This document shows positions 34,128 to 42,412 of a DNA stretch of 64,000 bases, piece by piece. A program made the position numbers and the translations under genes. The stretch comes from an uncultured Lachnospiraceae bacterium (GTDB lineage: Bacteria; Bacillota; Clostridia; Lachnospirales; Lachnospiraceae): the NCBI GenBank assembly GCA_910587765.1, contig CAJUNR010000009.1, positions 62,001-126,000 on the forward strand. The letters run 5' to 3'. Below the pieces are notes generated by a model. It was not told the DNA's origin. It did no database searches and saw only the letters and a list, made by a program, of their open reading frames with translations. The first letter of the stretch is position 1. Each line of letters opens with the position of its first letter.

Positions 34128-34874
34128 TCAGGAGACGACGGTCAGGTTGGCTGTCTGCTGATAACTTTCGTCCGGCAGACAGTCTGTGAGCACCTGTGCG
34201 GATGTAAATTCTCCGAAACAGACCGGAGTCGTCTGATAGAACTTGCTGTGGTCGCACAGCACATAGGCCTGCCGGCTGTGCTTCATGGCGCATTCCTTGA
34301 TCATGGCCTCGTTGATGTCCGGAGTCGTGAAGCCAAAGCGGCGGCTGATACCGTTGGCGCCGAAAAATCCTTTGGTGAAATGGTATTTGTGGAGGGTGAC
34401 AAAGGCTTCGTTCCCGACGATGGCTTCCGTGGAATTTTTCAGTTCCCCTCCGATGAGGATGACCCGGAAGCCGTTCTCGGAGAGCTGAAGCGCGTGGGAG
34501 ACTGCGTTGGTCACAAAAGAGGCGGAGCGCTCCGTCAAATAGGGGATCATGGCTCCGGTCGTGGTCCCGGCGTCCAGATAGATAAAATCCTCCGGCTCGA
34601 CGAGGGAAGCGGCGTATTTTCCGATCCGCAGTTTTTCCTCTCTGTGCAGTTCCATGCGCAGGGAAACCTTTTCTTCCCGTGTGGTCAGTTTTCTGCCGCT
34701 CTGAATCGCTCCGCCGAATACTTTTACCAGCGCGCCCTTTTTGTCCAGGACATTCAGATCTCTGCGGATCGTGGATTCGGAGGCCTGAAAATACTCCGTC
34801 AGTTCCTGTACGGTTACGCTTCCGTTTTCTTCCAAAAGCTTTATGATCTCTTCCTGTCTCTTTTCCGTAAGCAT
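34128..34874 (-). CDS. fruR: DeoR-family transcriptional regulator of fructose use (FruR-like)
   Basis: A 248-residue protein with DeoR HTH (LTEKRQEEIIKLLEENGSVTVQELTEYFQASESTIRRDLNVLD) and a sugar-phosphate sensor domain (LDAGTTTGAMIPYL, NAVSHALQL, GGELKN, GANGIS). It is expected to release DNA on binding fructose-1-phosphate or a derivative. ATG 34874 is used; GTG 34883 is also possible. It lies downstream of fruA in the same orientation, separated by a terminator, so it probably has its own promoter. Confidence 0.82.
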   Translation of the reverse strand: MLTEKRQEEIIKLLEENGSVTVQELTEYFQASESTIRRDLNVLDKKGALVKVFGGAIQSGRKLTTREEKVSLRMELHREEKLRIGKYAASLVEPEDFIYLDAGTTTGAMIPYLTERSASFVTNAVSHALQLSENGFRVILIGGELKNSTEAIVGNEAFVTLHKYHFTKGFFGANGISRRFGFTTPDINEAMIKECAMKHSRQAYVLCDHSKFYQTTPVCFGEFTSAQVLTDCLPDESYQQTANLTVVS

Positions 34875-35050
34875 AAGATTCACCGGGGCCGGTCCCCTTT
34901 CCCTTTCTGATCTTTCATTAACATTATTTTACAGGAAAAAACGGATTCTGGCAATATGATCTGCCCGTGTCGGGCTGAAACCGGCGTAGGTGTGAACAGT
35001 AACCGTGAGTGTGAAAAACAGCCGTGAACGTGCGGACGGATCGCCTGCAT

Positions 35051-35090
35051 AAAAGGGCCGGCAGAGCGCCCTTGAGGACAGCCTGCCGGC
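35051..35090 (-). terminator. Terminator of fruA
   Basis: GCCGGCAG (35057-35064) pairs with CTGCCGGC (35083-35090). On the minus strand the stem is followed by CCCTTTTAT. Confidence 0.75.
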
Positions 35091-35116
35091 TTCTGACAAA
35101 TGGGAAGGATTATGGT

Positions 35117-37036
35117 TTATGCGGAGAGCTTCTTTTTAAATGTTCCGAGGATGACTGCTCCGACGATGGTTCCAACGACCAGTGCAATCAGGTACAACAG
35201 GGCGTTTCCCACTACCGGAACGACAAAGATGCCGCCGTGGGGAGCCATGAGCGTGCAGCCGAAAGCCATGGAGAGAGCGCCGGCTACTGCGGAACCGATC
35301 ATACAGGACGGAAGTACGTGAAGCGGATCGGATGCCGCGAAGGGGATCGCACCTTCGGTGATGAACGCCAGACCCATAATAAAGTTTACCGGTCCGGATT
35401 CCCGCTCTTCCTTCGTAAATTTATTCTTGAACAACAGCGTCGCAAGGGCGATAGCGCAGGGCGGAACCATGCCGCCGATCATAACGGCTGCCATAATATG
35501 GTAGTTGCCTGCGGCGATGGACGCCGTACCGAAGACATAAGCCGCTTTGTTGAAGGGGCCTCCCATATCAATGGCCATCATGCCGGCTACAACGATGCCG
35601 AGGAGAATCCGGCTGGAGCCGCCCATGTTGGTCAGTGCGGTGTTCAAGGCGGTGTTCAGCGCGCCGATGGGCGGTTCTACCAGAAACTGCATGATGAGAC
35701 CCATGAAAAGGATGCCGCACAGGGGGTATAACAGCACCGGCGCAATTTTCTCAATCGCCTGAGGCAGTTTGGAAAACAATTTTATCAGGAACAGGACCAG
35801 GTAACCGGCGATAAATCCTGCCGCCAGCGCGCCGAGAAAACCGGATTTGCCGGCGGAAGCCATCATGCCTCCGACGAAGCCCACGGCCAGGCCAGGACGG
35901 TCGGCGATTCCCATAGCGATGAATCCGGCCAGAATCGGGAGCATGAATCCGAAGGCCACGTCGCCGATTCCCTTTAAGGTCGCAGCCGCCGGCGTGATGG
36001 TACCGAACGCGGCTCTTGCTTCGTCGGACAGAGTGTTTACATCGACGCACAGACCGTCGATCAGGAATGCCAGCGCGATGAGAATACCGCCGCCCACCAC
36101 GAAGGGAAGCATATGGGAGACTCCGTTCATGAGCTGCATGTAGAGCTTGTGCCCGATGCCGCCGGAGGCGCTGCCGGAAGAGGAACCCGTAGCGGAAGGA
36201 TTGCCCGCCTGGTATACCGGAACGTCCCCGCTCACGGCCCGTGCCACCAACTGGTCCGCCTTACTGATTCCGTCCGATACCTGACATTCGATGAGTTTTT
36301 TGCCGTGGAAACGGTCCATGGGAACTTTGGCGTCGGCAGCTACGATGATGCAGTCCGCCTCCCGGATTTCCTGGTCGGTCAGGACATTTTTGGCTCCGCC
36401 CGAGCCTCTGGTTTCCACTTTGATAAAACAGCCTGCCGCGCGGGCCGCTTTCTCAAGACCCTCTGCGGCCATGTAGGTGTGGGCGATACCAGTAGGGCAG
36501 GAAGTGACGGCCAGAATCCGAAAAGCGCCTTCGGACGCCGCGGCATTCTGGGCCGCGAGCTGATCGTTGAGATCCGGTTTTTCTTCATCCGCTTTATCCA
36601 CGATCTGCAGAAATTCTTCTACAGTGGAGGCGGCTTTCAGATTCGCGGCAAAGCTTTCGTCCATCAGAAGCATGGAAAGTTTGCTCAGTACATCCAGATG
36701 TACATTATCTTCTGTGTTGGGCGCAGCGATCAAAAAGATCAGATGGACCGGCTCGCCGTCCAGAGAGTCAAAATCCACGCCGTCCCTGACCACCATGGCT
36801 GCCAGACCAGGCCGTTCCACGAAAGAGCCTTTGCCGTGGGGGATGGCGATGCCCTCGCCGATACCGGTAGTGCTTTCTTCTTCTCTCCTGTATACTTCCT
36901 GGCGGTAAGCTTCCCGATCGTTGATCTTACCGCTTCGGATCATCAGGTCTACCATCTGATCCAGAGCTTCTTGTTTGGAAGCGGGCGCTCCGGTGAGGGA
37001 GATGCTTCTTTTGTCCAGTAAATCTGTAATTCTCAT
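35117..37036 (-). CDS. fruA: PTS fructose transporter EIIABC
   Basis: A 639-residue fusion in the order IIA (about 1-145; phospho-His in GIAIPHGKGSF), IIB (about 170-265; Cys in VTSCPTGIAHTYMAAEGLEKAA) and membrane IIC (about 300-639). IIC shows GVSHMLPFVVGGGILIALAF and a GMMAIDMGGPFNKAAYVFG segment. It imports fructose as fructose-1-phosphate using HPr. It follows fruK in the same direction with AGGAGG upstream. Confidence 0.95.
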   Translation of the reverse strand: MRITDLLDKRSISLTGAPASKQEALDQMVDLMIRSGKINDREAYRQEVYRREEESTTGIGEGIAIPHGKGSFVERPGLAAMVVRDGVDFDSLDGEPVHLIFLIAAPNTEDNVHLDVLSKLSMLLMDESFAANLKAASTVEEFLQIVDKADEEKPDLNDQLAAQNAAASEGAFRILAVTSCPTGIAHTYMAAEGLEKAARAAGCFIKVETRGSGGAKNVLTDQEIREADCIIVAADAKVPMDRFHGKKLIECQVSDGISKADQLVARAVSGDVPVYQAGNPSATGSSSGSASGGIGHKLYMQLMNGVSHMLPFVVGGGILIALAFLIDGLCVDVNTLSDEARAAFGTITPAAATLKGIGDVAFGFMLPILAGFIAMGIADRPGLAVGFVGGMMASAGKSGFLGALAAGFIAGYLVLFLIKLFSKLPQAIEKIAPVLLYPLCGILFMGLIMQFLVEPPIGALNTALNTALTNMGGSSRILLGIVVAGMMAIDMGGPFNKAAYVFGTASIAAGNYHIMAAVMIGGMVPPCAIALATLLFKNKFTKEERESGPVNFIMGLAFITEGAIPFAASDPLHVLPSCMIGSAVAGALSMAFGCTLMAPHGGIFVVPVVGNALLYLIALVVGTIVGAVILGTFKKKLSA

Positions 37037-37174
37037 TGTGATCCTCCTGTATGATGTTCTGCATCCGTTTGGCGGGGATTCCGGTCACATGGCGCGTCCG
37101 GAAAACTCTGTGGGCGGATGCGGGTTTTTATGAAATGAAATAAGTTTCTGTTTTGTCTGTCTGAGAGCGTTTTG

Positions 37175-38086
37175 TCAGTCGGAGGCCAGAGACCGGTAGA
37201 CTGCGTCGATCTCTTCCGCGGACGCCAGACAGTCCGAGAAAGCGCTGGCGCTTCCTGCGGAAACGCCCATATAGAAGGCGTGGCGGTAATCCTGTCTCTG
37301 TGTCCAGCCTGCGAGGAAACCAGCGACCATGGAATCTCCGGCGCCGACGGCATTTACAAGCGTTCCTGCGGGCGCCGGCAGTTTATGTATCTCTCCGTTT
37401 TCCGCGACAAGAACTGCTCCCTGTCCCGCCATGGATACCAGCACGTTTCGGGCGCCCCGTTCCTGCAGCTTCTTTGCATAAGGAATTACGTCCTCGCGCG
37501 TGCTCAGTGTGACGCCGAAGATCTCTCCAAGTTCATGATTGTTGGGCTTGATCAGGAAGGGGCGGTATTCCAGCACGTTCAGCAGCAGGTTCTTTGTTGC
37601 GTCCACCACGAAGCGGATGCCGCGGCCCTCAAGGGCGGACAGGATGTCCCGATAGGTGGAATCCGGCATGCTTTCCGGAATGCTGCCTGCCAGCACCAGC
37701 GTATCGTCTGCCTGCAGACGTTCCAGCTTTTTCATAAGCTGCCGGATGGCGTCCCGGCTGACGAACGGTCCCTGGCCGTTGATCTCGGTTCCGTCAAAAT
37801 CCTTCATTTTAATGTTGATGCGGGAGCAGCCGTGTTCCAGAGAAATAAAATCACAGTGAAATCCGATCTCCTTCATTTTCCGGATTAGTTCCTCTCCGGT
37901 AAATCCTGCCGTAAAACCAAGCGCCGTGTTTTCGATGCCCAGATTGTGAAGTACGGTGGATACATTGATCCCTTTTCCGCCTGGAAGCATCTGTTCCGCA
38001 CAGGTGCGGTTGGTCTTCCCCATCTGGAAATCCTTTACAGATACAATGTAATCCAGCGACGGATTAAAGGTTACGGTATAGATCAT
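37175..38086 (-). CDS. fruK: 1-phosphofructokinase
   Basis: A 303-residue PfkB-family sugar kinase: PSLDYIV near the start, MLPGGKGINVSTVLHNLG, LAGSIPESMP and the C-terminal catalytic motif NAVGAGDSMVAGFLAGW. It converts fructose-1-phosphate from FruA to fructose-1,6-bisphosphate. First gene of the fru unit, with AAAGGAGA upstream. Confidence 0.95.
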   Translation of the reverse strand: MIYTVTFNPSLDYIVSVKDFQMGKTNRTCAEQMLPGGKGINVSTVLHNLGIENTALGFTAGFTGEELIRKMKEIGFHCDFISLEHGCSRINIKMKDFDGTEINGQGPFVSRDAIRQLMKKLERLQADDTLVLAGSIPESMPDSTYRDILSALEGRGIRFVVDATKNLLLNVLEYRPFLIKPNNHELGEIFGVTLSTREDVIPYAKKLQERGARNVLVSMAGQGAVLVAENGEIHKLPAPAGTLVNAVGAGDSMVAGFLAGWTQRQDYRHAFYMGVSAGSASAFSDCLASAEEIDAVYRSLASD

Positions 38087-38131
38087 AGGTCCGGTCTCCT
38101 TTCTTTTTTCTTCGTTTTTTAAGATGGTCTT

Positions 38132-38240
38132 ATTATATCTTTAAAATCAGTCAAAGTCAATCATACTAATGCACAAAAATGACGGAAATAATTTGTGAAA
38201 AAGTCACAAACAATTAAACTCAATCATAATCAATCAAAAG
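38132..38240 (-). promoter_or_regulatory. fruK promoter with repeated TGATTGA operators
   Basis: On the minus strand TTGACT (38155-38160) and TATAAT (38132-38137) are 17 bases apart. TGATTGA-type repeats (TCAATCA on the plus strand) overlap the -35 box near 38157-38163, and two more lie at 38218-38240. This pattern fits DeoR-type FruR operators. Confidence 0.75.
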
Positions 38241-38285
38241 ATGGGGATAGTAAAATGAAAAAAGGAACGGAGCAAAGTTCCGGAT

Positions 38286-38325
38286 ACAAAAATCAGGCAG
38301 GAAACCTGCGGCTCCCTGCCTGATT
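38286..38325 (-). terminator. Terminator of hsp20
   Basis: AATCAGGCAGG (38291-38301) and CCTGCCTGATT (38315-38325) form an 11-base perfect stem; on the minus strand a T-run follows. Confidence 0.8.
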
Positions 38326-38364
38326 CTGTGAACATTTAATACAGAAGACCTTATTTTGGGGGCA

Positions 38365-38805
38365 TTAACCTTCGATCAGAATGGTTTTGCTTTCATTGAT
38401 CCTGGGCTGCGCCTCCTTTTTGGGAACGGTCAGCTTGAGGATGCCGTTCTCGAAAGCGGCGTGAACGTCCTCCTGCGTGATGTCGTCACCCACATAGAAG
38501 CTTCTCTGATAATGTCCGGTATACCGTTCCTGACGGAGATATCTGCCTTTGGCATCTTTCTGTTCTTCGGTATTCTGACGAGTGGCTTTGATTGTGAGAT
38601 AACCGTCTTTCAGTTCCGCATGCAGGTCCTCTTTCTGGAACCCCGGCAGTTCAAGGTCGATCTGGTAGGAACCATCCAGTTCCTGCACGTCTGCCTTCAT
38701 GGCCGGCGCGCTTCCGATCCTGTTCGGACGGTAGAAAGAAGAGTTTGCAAAATCCTCGAAGAAATCGTCCATAAAGCTTCTTCCGAAAATATCTGTTAAT
38801 AACAT
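38365..38805 (-). CDS. Small heat-shock protein, Hsp20/alpha-crystallin family
   Basis: A 146-residue holdase chaperone. The alpha-crystallin domain runs from about 40 to 130 (YQIDLELPGFQKEDLHAELKDGYLTIKA, then RSFYVGDDITQEDVHAAFENGILKLTVPKKE). It lies behind a promoter overlapped by a CIRCE operator, so HrcA control is expected. The mobile element is inserted immediately upstream. Confidence 0.93.
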   Translation of the reverse strand: MLLTDIFGRSFMDDFFEDFANSSFYRPNRIGSAPAMKADVQELDGSYQIDLELPGFQKEDLHAELKDGYLTIKATRQNTEEQKDAKGRYLRQERYTGHYQRSFYVGDDITQEDVHAAFENGILKLTVPKKEAQPRINESKTILIEG

Positions 38806-38873
38806 AATTCATACCTCCTTGTGTATCGGGTGGATTTCTGTTGAAATCCGTTGGTGTTTTATTTGTTGTATAT

Positions 38874-38916
38874 GTTATATAACAAAATATTAGCACTGTC
38901 AAGAGGTGAGTGCTAA
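38874..38916 (-). promoter_or_regulatory. hsp20 promoter overlapped by a CIRCE operator
   Basis: Minus-strand TTGACA (38897-38902) and TATAAC (38874-38879), 17-base spacer. CIRCE: TTAGCACTG (38890-38898), nine bases, GAGTGCTAA (38908-38916), one mismatch from the HrcA consensus. The attachment core begins at 38900, inside this promoter/operator. Confidence 0.88.
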
Positions 38917-38940
38917 TTTTTTGTGAAAAAAGTGTGAAAT
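38900..38940. repeat. Attachment site attL of element 1 (41-bp core)
   Basis: Bases 38900-38940 (starting CAAGAGGTGAGTGCTAATTT) are repeated without mismatch at 58226-58266. The core includes the right half of CIRCE and two bases of the hsp20 -35 box, so hsp20 keeps its full promoter after integration. TGACAAT/TGACAAAT arm-like repeats lie at 38994-39011. Confidence 0.85.
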
Positions 38941-39061
38941 CCCTTTAAAATAGGGAGTTTTCATTATCAGAGTTTCCTCCAGAGCCTGATTTTATGACAA
39001 TTTTATGACAAATCCCAAAAGAAAATACGGACCACCATGGAAAACAGTGATCCGTAATGTT

Positions 39062-40276
39062 TCATCCGTATTTTATGACATCCTCCGCCTTTTCCATCTC
39101 GTTTTTTACCCGGGCGGTATCTACATGATTGTAAATATCCATGGTAACGGCGATACTGGAATGTCCCATGATATACTGCAGGGTCTTTGGGTCGATTCCT
39201 GATTCCGCCAGCCTGGTACAGGCAGTATGTCGTAAGATATGAGCGGAAATGTGGGGGAGTGGTTCCGGTTCCCGATCTTTCCGGACAGCCGCTTCCCTCT
39301 CGGCTCTGTTATATGCGTCTATGACATTTTTCAGCATAAAGTTGACTGCATTTGCAGCATATGGATTTCCCTGTGAATTGAGAAAGACAAAATCCGTAAC
39401 ACCGTCGATCGCTTTCCTTTGTTTGGTACCCAGCACAAGAGAAAGTTCTTTCTGTTTTATCAGGCTTTTTCTTGCGCTGGCCGTCAATGGGATGTCCCGC
39501 CGTCCGGCTTCTGTTTTTAAGTCCTGTACATGGAACCGGCAGCCGTCGCCTAGGTTGCGGTATATGAGCTGCTGGCAGATATGTATGATATTCTCTTTCA
39601 GATCCACGTCAGACCACCGCAGACCTGTTAATTCGCCAACTCGAAGGGCAGTAGACAGGGCGAACACCATCAGGGGATGATAGATACAGTACTGGTTGCT
39701 GTTTTTCAGAAAGTCCAGCAGCTTTTCCTGCTGCAGTATGGTAATGGAGGATTTTTCTTTCTTTGTTCCGCCAATGCCCTTTCTGGCATCCTTTGCGGGG
39801 TTTCTGCGGATGATATTGGAATCGACAGCCAGTTCCAGAGCCGGGCAGATCAGATTATGGTAAAACTTGATTGTGTTGGCTGCAAGCCCCTGTTTTACCA
39901 GACCGGCGTAAAATTTCCGTATGCGTATCTGGTCGATCTCGGAAACCTTCATTTTTCCTATGTCGGAATCCCGGATGGCATTATTCCAGGATGCCAGATA
40001 GTTGCATCTGGTACTCTCCTTTAAATCTGTTTTAAGTTCCAGATATTCCCGGAATAATTGATTTAAAGTGATATTTCTCCTGCTGTTGTCGATTCCATCT
40101 TCCAGATCCTTTTCAATCTGCTTTTCCTTTTCCCGAAGTTCTTTTAAAGTCAGACCGTAAACAGTATAGCGCTTTCCGTTTTGCGTATATTTAAAACTGT
40201 AACGTCCGGACTTGTCCTGGTATTCCCCTACACGAAGAACATAGCCTTTATTATCTGTCCTTTTCTTCCTTGCCAT
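39062..40276 (-). CDS. int: Tyrosine recombinase/integrase of element 1 (Tn916-like)
   Basis: 404 residues: an N-terminal arm-binding domain (RKKRTDNKGYVLRVGEYQ), a core-binding SAM-like domain, then the catalytic domain. The first Arg is in STALRVGELTGLRWSDVDL (about 212), HxxR in SAHILRHTACTRLAESG (about 348-351) and Tyr in TMDIYNHVD (about 383). It lies 121 bases from attL and is about three-quarters identical by eye to the integrase of element 2. It mediates integration at the hsp20 core. Confidence 0.93.
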   Translation of the reverse strand: MARKKRTDNKGYVLRVGEYQDKSGRYSFKYTQNGKRYTVYGLTLKELREKEKQIEKDLEDGIDNSRRNITLNQLFREYLELKTDLKESTRCNYLASWNNAIRDSDIGKMKVSEIDQIRIRKFYAGLVKQGLAANTIKFYHNLICPALELAVDSNIIRRNPAKDARKGIGGTKKEKSSITILQQEKLLDFLKNSNQYCIYHPLMVFALSTALRVGELTGLRWSDVDLKENIIHICQQLIYRNLGDGCRFHVQDLKTEAGRRDIPLTASARKSLIKQKELSLVLGTKQRKAIDGVTDFVFLNSQGNPYAANAVNFMLKNVIDAYNRAEREAAVRKDREPEPLPHISAHILRHTACTRLAESGIDPKTLQYIMGHSSIAVTMDIYNHVDTARVKNEMEKAEDVIKYG

Positions 40277-40338
40277 AGGATCCCCTCCTGTTTATTTATC
40301 TGACCTGTTTTCAGCTTTCGCGCACCTGTGTGCGATAA

Positions 40339-40386
40339 CCGGAAAGCGGAATCGAACCGCTGTTTACACGGCAACCATGCCTCCGG
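40339..40386 (-). other. Compact tRNA-like fold (T-arm-like) of unknown role
   Basis: On the minus strand this 48-nt segment has CCGGAGG/TTTCCGG ends that pair with G-U tolerance, an internal CATGG/CCGTG hairpin and a perfect T-arm-like hairpin AGCGG-TTCGATT-CCGCT. It lacks a D-arm and a normal anticodon loop, so it is not a functional tRNA. It lies just upstream of int. Confidence 0.3.
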
Positions 40387-40399
40387 CTTCTGTCTCTGG

Positions 40400-40579
40400 T
40401 TATTCGATCACGCTGCTCTTCAGGAATAACCCATAATCTTTGAGAACTTCCTCAAAACGCTCAATAAAAGGTTCAGTTCCATATTCCTCAAGATCAATGG
40501 CATCTTCGTCAATCAGCAGTCCGTATAACTGCATAGCCAATGATTTCTTGCTTACTCCAAATGCGTTCATACTATCCAT
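40400..40579 (-). CDS. Small acidic protein of element 1, unknown function
   Basis: 59 residues beginning MDSMNAFGVSKKSLAMQLYG and ending LFLKSSVIE; acidic and helical. It starts inside the stop region of the upstream gene (8-base overlap), which suggests coupling. No family recognised. Confidence 0.6.
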   Translation of the reverse strand: MDSMNAFGVSKKSLAMQLYGLLIDEDAIDLEEYGTEPFIERFEEVLKDYGLFLKSSVIE

Positions 40580-40859
40580 TGCATCCTCCTTGTCTTCCTT
40601 CCCGAATTTTAAGATTTACAAGTACGCTTTGCGCCTGCGCCAAATAATCTAATGCAACATCTGCAAGCTTGTTTGCTCGGTTTAAATTTTCAGTTCTGAT
40701 ATTCGGTGTATCATTTCTAGAGATTGTGGTGGTCTTCGTTAGCTCCGATAGAATAAACTTGCCTTTCTCTAAAAAATCCTCCGCCACAATATCCAGCTCT
40801 TCAATGACCGCCTGTAAGCGCTCCTCTGCCCCAGTAACGGGCTTTTTATTTGAATCCAT
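40572..40859 (-). CDS. Hypothetical protein of element 1, helical
   Basis: 95 residues, mainly amphipathic helix (AEERLQAVIEELDIVAEDFLEKG, then LADVALDYLAQAQSVLVNL), with no TM segment or recognised domain. Its 3' end overlaps the next small gene. Confidence 0.6.
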   Translation of the reverse strand: MDSNKKPVTGAEERLQAVIEELDIVAEDFLEKGKFILSELTKTTTISRNDTPNIRTENLNRANKLADVALDYLAQAQSVLVNLKIREGRQGGCNG

Positions 40860-40901
40860 ATAATAAAATAACCATCCTTTCTTAAACTGCCTGTATTGGT
40901 C

Positions 40902-41021
40902 CTATAAGACCCCATCTGCATCTTTTTCAAAGAATACTTGTACAAAGTAATAAATCTTCATCAGAAAATCTTCGTTTCCCATATTGTTGACCATCCTTAC
41001 GATCTCTTTCTTATAGTCCAT
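40902..41021 (-). CDS. Small hypothetical protein
   Basis: 39 residues (MDYKKEIVRMVNNMGNEDFL start). Resembles small phage proteins with an IVxMVxxMxNExFLxKIYxxV pattern in Clostridia mobile elements (from memory). The TGATG overlap with the upstream membrane gene supports translation; ATG 41027 is an alternative start. Confidence 0.6.
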   Translation of the reverse strand: MDYKKEIVRMVNNMGNEDFLMKIYYFVQVFFEKDADGVL

Positions 41022-41026
41022 GTGCA

Positions 41027-41341
41027 TCACTCTGTCCCATTTACCACATCGCCTCCTACGTCCGAATTGTAGTAGTTGTAGCCTTCGCCATCCTGCGAGA
41101 CAAAATCGTATTGAGAGAGATATTCGATCCAGCGCTGGTTGTTCCGCTCGTTGGCCAGCGCATGGCGAAAGTTTATAGTCGCAAGGCACAGGACAACAAA
41201 ACCGGCAAATATCAGCACATCCCGGATGATCTTTACAAGGCGCGTGCACTGATTCCCCAACATGTTAATGATCTCCGTAGCTGTAGTCTCGTTTTTGATG
41301 GTACTTTCCTGCTGATTTTCAATGATTTTCTTATTTTCCAC
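41027..41341 (-). CDS. Small membrane protein of element 1
   Basis: 104 residues with one TM segment (about 42-58, VLIFAGFVVLCLATINF), a charged N-terminal cytoplasmic part and a hydrophilic C-terminus. No known family. It is packed between two small genes of the left cargo operon. Confidence 0.6.
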   Translation of the reverse strand: MENKKIIENQQESTIKNETTATEIINMLGNQCTRLVKIIRDVLIFAGFVVLCLATINFRHALANERNNQRWIEYLSQYDFVSQDGEGYNYYNSDVGGDVVNGTE

Positions 41342-41361
41342 GTTCCTGTCCTTTCTTTTCT

Positions 41362-41574
41362 CTAGTCTTTTTTCATCAGTTCAGCGTCCAGCCTGTCCAG
41401 ATTGTCGGAAATGCGATCCAGATAGGACGACACGCCACCGAGAGCATTTCTAAGGGCCTCCGGCGTTAATGTTTCGGTATTTTTATCTGCCTGATTCGCA
41501 AGTCCGGCCACAATCGCGGAAATTCTTGATACTTCCACCGCCAGATCACCGAGATCAATTTTTACATGTTTCAA
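41362..41574 (-). CDS. Conserved small helical protein, element 1 copy
   Basis: 70 residues, starting at a TTG and containing KIDLGDLAVEVSRISAIVAG and LRNALGGVSSYLDRISDNLD. A close paralog lies in element 2 at 60417-60635, so the gene belongs to a shared module. Helical, soluble, unknown function. Confidence 0.7.
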   Translation of the reverse strand: MKHVKIDLGDLAVEVSRISAIVAGLANQADKNTETLTPEALRNALGGVSSYLDRISDNLDRLDAELMKKD

Positions 41575-41589
41575 AATTTCTTTACCTCT

Positions 41590-41655
41590 CTTTACAGGGG
41601 GCAGCAGGCGTGTTATACTGCTTGCATACCCCGTTTAGCGTGTTTACGGGTTACT
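41590..41655 (-). ncRNA. Conserved non-coding element shared by both mobile elements
   Basis: Contains GGGGGCAGCAGGCGTGTTA and ends GTGTTTACGGGTTA, matching 60948-61013 in element 2 although flanking genes differ. GGGG/CCCC arms allow a hairpin. It lies between two genes and may be a leader, processing site or small RNA. Confidence 0.45.
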
Positions 41656-41782
41656 CTGCCTTTGCAGGAGCGCCAACTTCTGCAAAGGCCTTTTTCAGTT
41701 CTTCCAGTTCCTTCATGGCCTGATCGAACGTTTTCAGCATCAGTTCGTAACGCCAGACCGGAATGCAGATCATTTTCTCCAT
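41651..41782 (-). CDS. Small helical protein
   Basis: 43 residues (MEKMICIPVWRYELMLKTFD start, Ala/Lys/Glu-rich end). GGAGGAACAACTAC lies directly upstream of the ATG, which supports translation. Unknown function. Confidence 0.6.
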   Translation of the reverse strand: MEKMICIPVWRYELMLKTFDQAMKELEELKKAFAEVGAPAKAE

Positions 41783-41798
41783 GTAGTTGTTCCTCCTT

Positions 41799-41987
41799 TC
41801 AATATGTGCCTTCGTCTTTCAATACTTCCACTTCCTGAACAGCTTCCGGGTAGTCCGGGGCATGGTCCTTTAAAATAATTTCCAGATTTCCTGCGGCATT
41901 GATTGTAAATCCACAATAACCGTTGATTCCGATTTCCTGAAGCTCTGTCAGGATTTCTACGATATCCGCGACTTTGTACATTTTCAT
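41799..41987 (-). CDS. Hypothetical protein
   Basis: 62 residues, beginning MKMYKVADIVEILTELQEIG and ending EVEVLKDEGTY. It is a small alpha/beta protein following the excisionase-like gene in the same direction. No family assigned. Confidence 0.55.
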   Translation of the reverse strand: MKMYKVADIVEILTELQEIGINGYCGFTINAAGNLEIILKDHAPDYPEAVQEVEVLKDEGTY

Positions 41988-42010
41988 CTTGTGGGATTGC
42001 TTCTCCTTTC

Positions 42011-42259
42011 CTATCCTGCAAGATTTTCAAAGAAATCATCGAGCGTCTGCCGGTGGTATGCCACCCGCTTGCCGATCCGGACCAGTGCACCGCAATCTTC
42101 GGCTATTCTCCGGATGGAAGAGGCGCCCAGGTTATACCGAGTCACTGCCTGCATCTTGTTTAACAGGGTGATCTCGTTTAAGGTGATCCGGGGCTCCGGC
42201 GGGTCACTGGTTTCCAGTTCTGGTGAGATGTCGAAAAGTGTTTTGATTTTGTTCATATT
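42011..42259 (-). CDS. xis: Excisionase-like DNA-binding protein
   Basis: 82 residues with a winged-helix excisionase pattern at the C-terminus: YNLGASSIRRIAEDCGALVRIGKRVAYHRQTLDDFFEN. ATG 42259 has AAGGAGA upstream; an ORF start 45 bases earlier is less likely. It is the first gene of the leftward operon that ends at int and shares its divergent promoter region with the RHH gene. Expected to bias the integrase toward excision. Confidence 0.75.
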   Translation of the reverse strand, partial: NMNKIKTLFDISPELETSDPPEPRITLNEITLLNKMQAVTRYNLGASSIRRIAEDCGALVRIGKRVAYHRQTLDDFFENLAG

Positions 42260-42293
42260 GTGTTGTCTCCTTTCATCTTTCTTTGCCATTATA

Positions 42294-42375
42294 TTTACTT
42301 GCATTTACTTGCATGCGCTTACAATAACATACTGTGTGTAGATTGTCAATAACTTTTTACTTGCATTTACTTACA
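42294..42375. promoter_or_regulatory. Iterated operator between xis and the RHH gene
   Basis: Two tandem pairs of a 10-base repeat: TTTACTTGCA twice at 42294-42313, and TTTACTTGCA plus TTTACTTACA at 42356-42375. They flank the divergent promoter region. A 10-base period places sites on one DNA face, as expected for an RHH repressor. Confidence 0.65.
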
Positions 42376-42412
42376 ATGCATGATAATATAATTGCAAAAA
42401 GGAGGTTCCACT

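Noticed and set aside
40339..40386. A real tRNA gene upstream of int
   Set aside because: Only the T-arm is canonical; D-arm and a seven-base anticodon loop are missing.
42294..42375. CRISPR repeats
   Set aside because: The 10-base repeats are directly abutting, too short, without spacers, and no cas genes are near.
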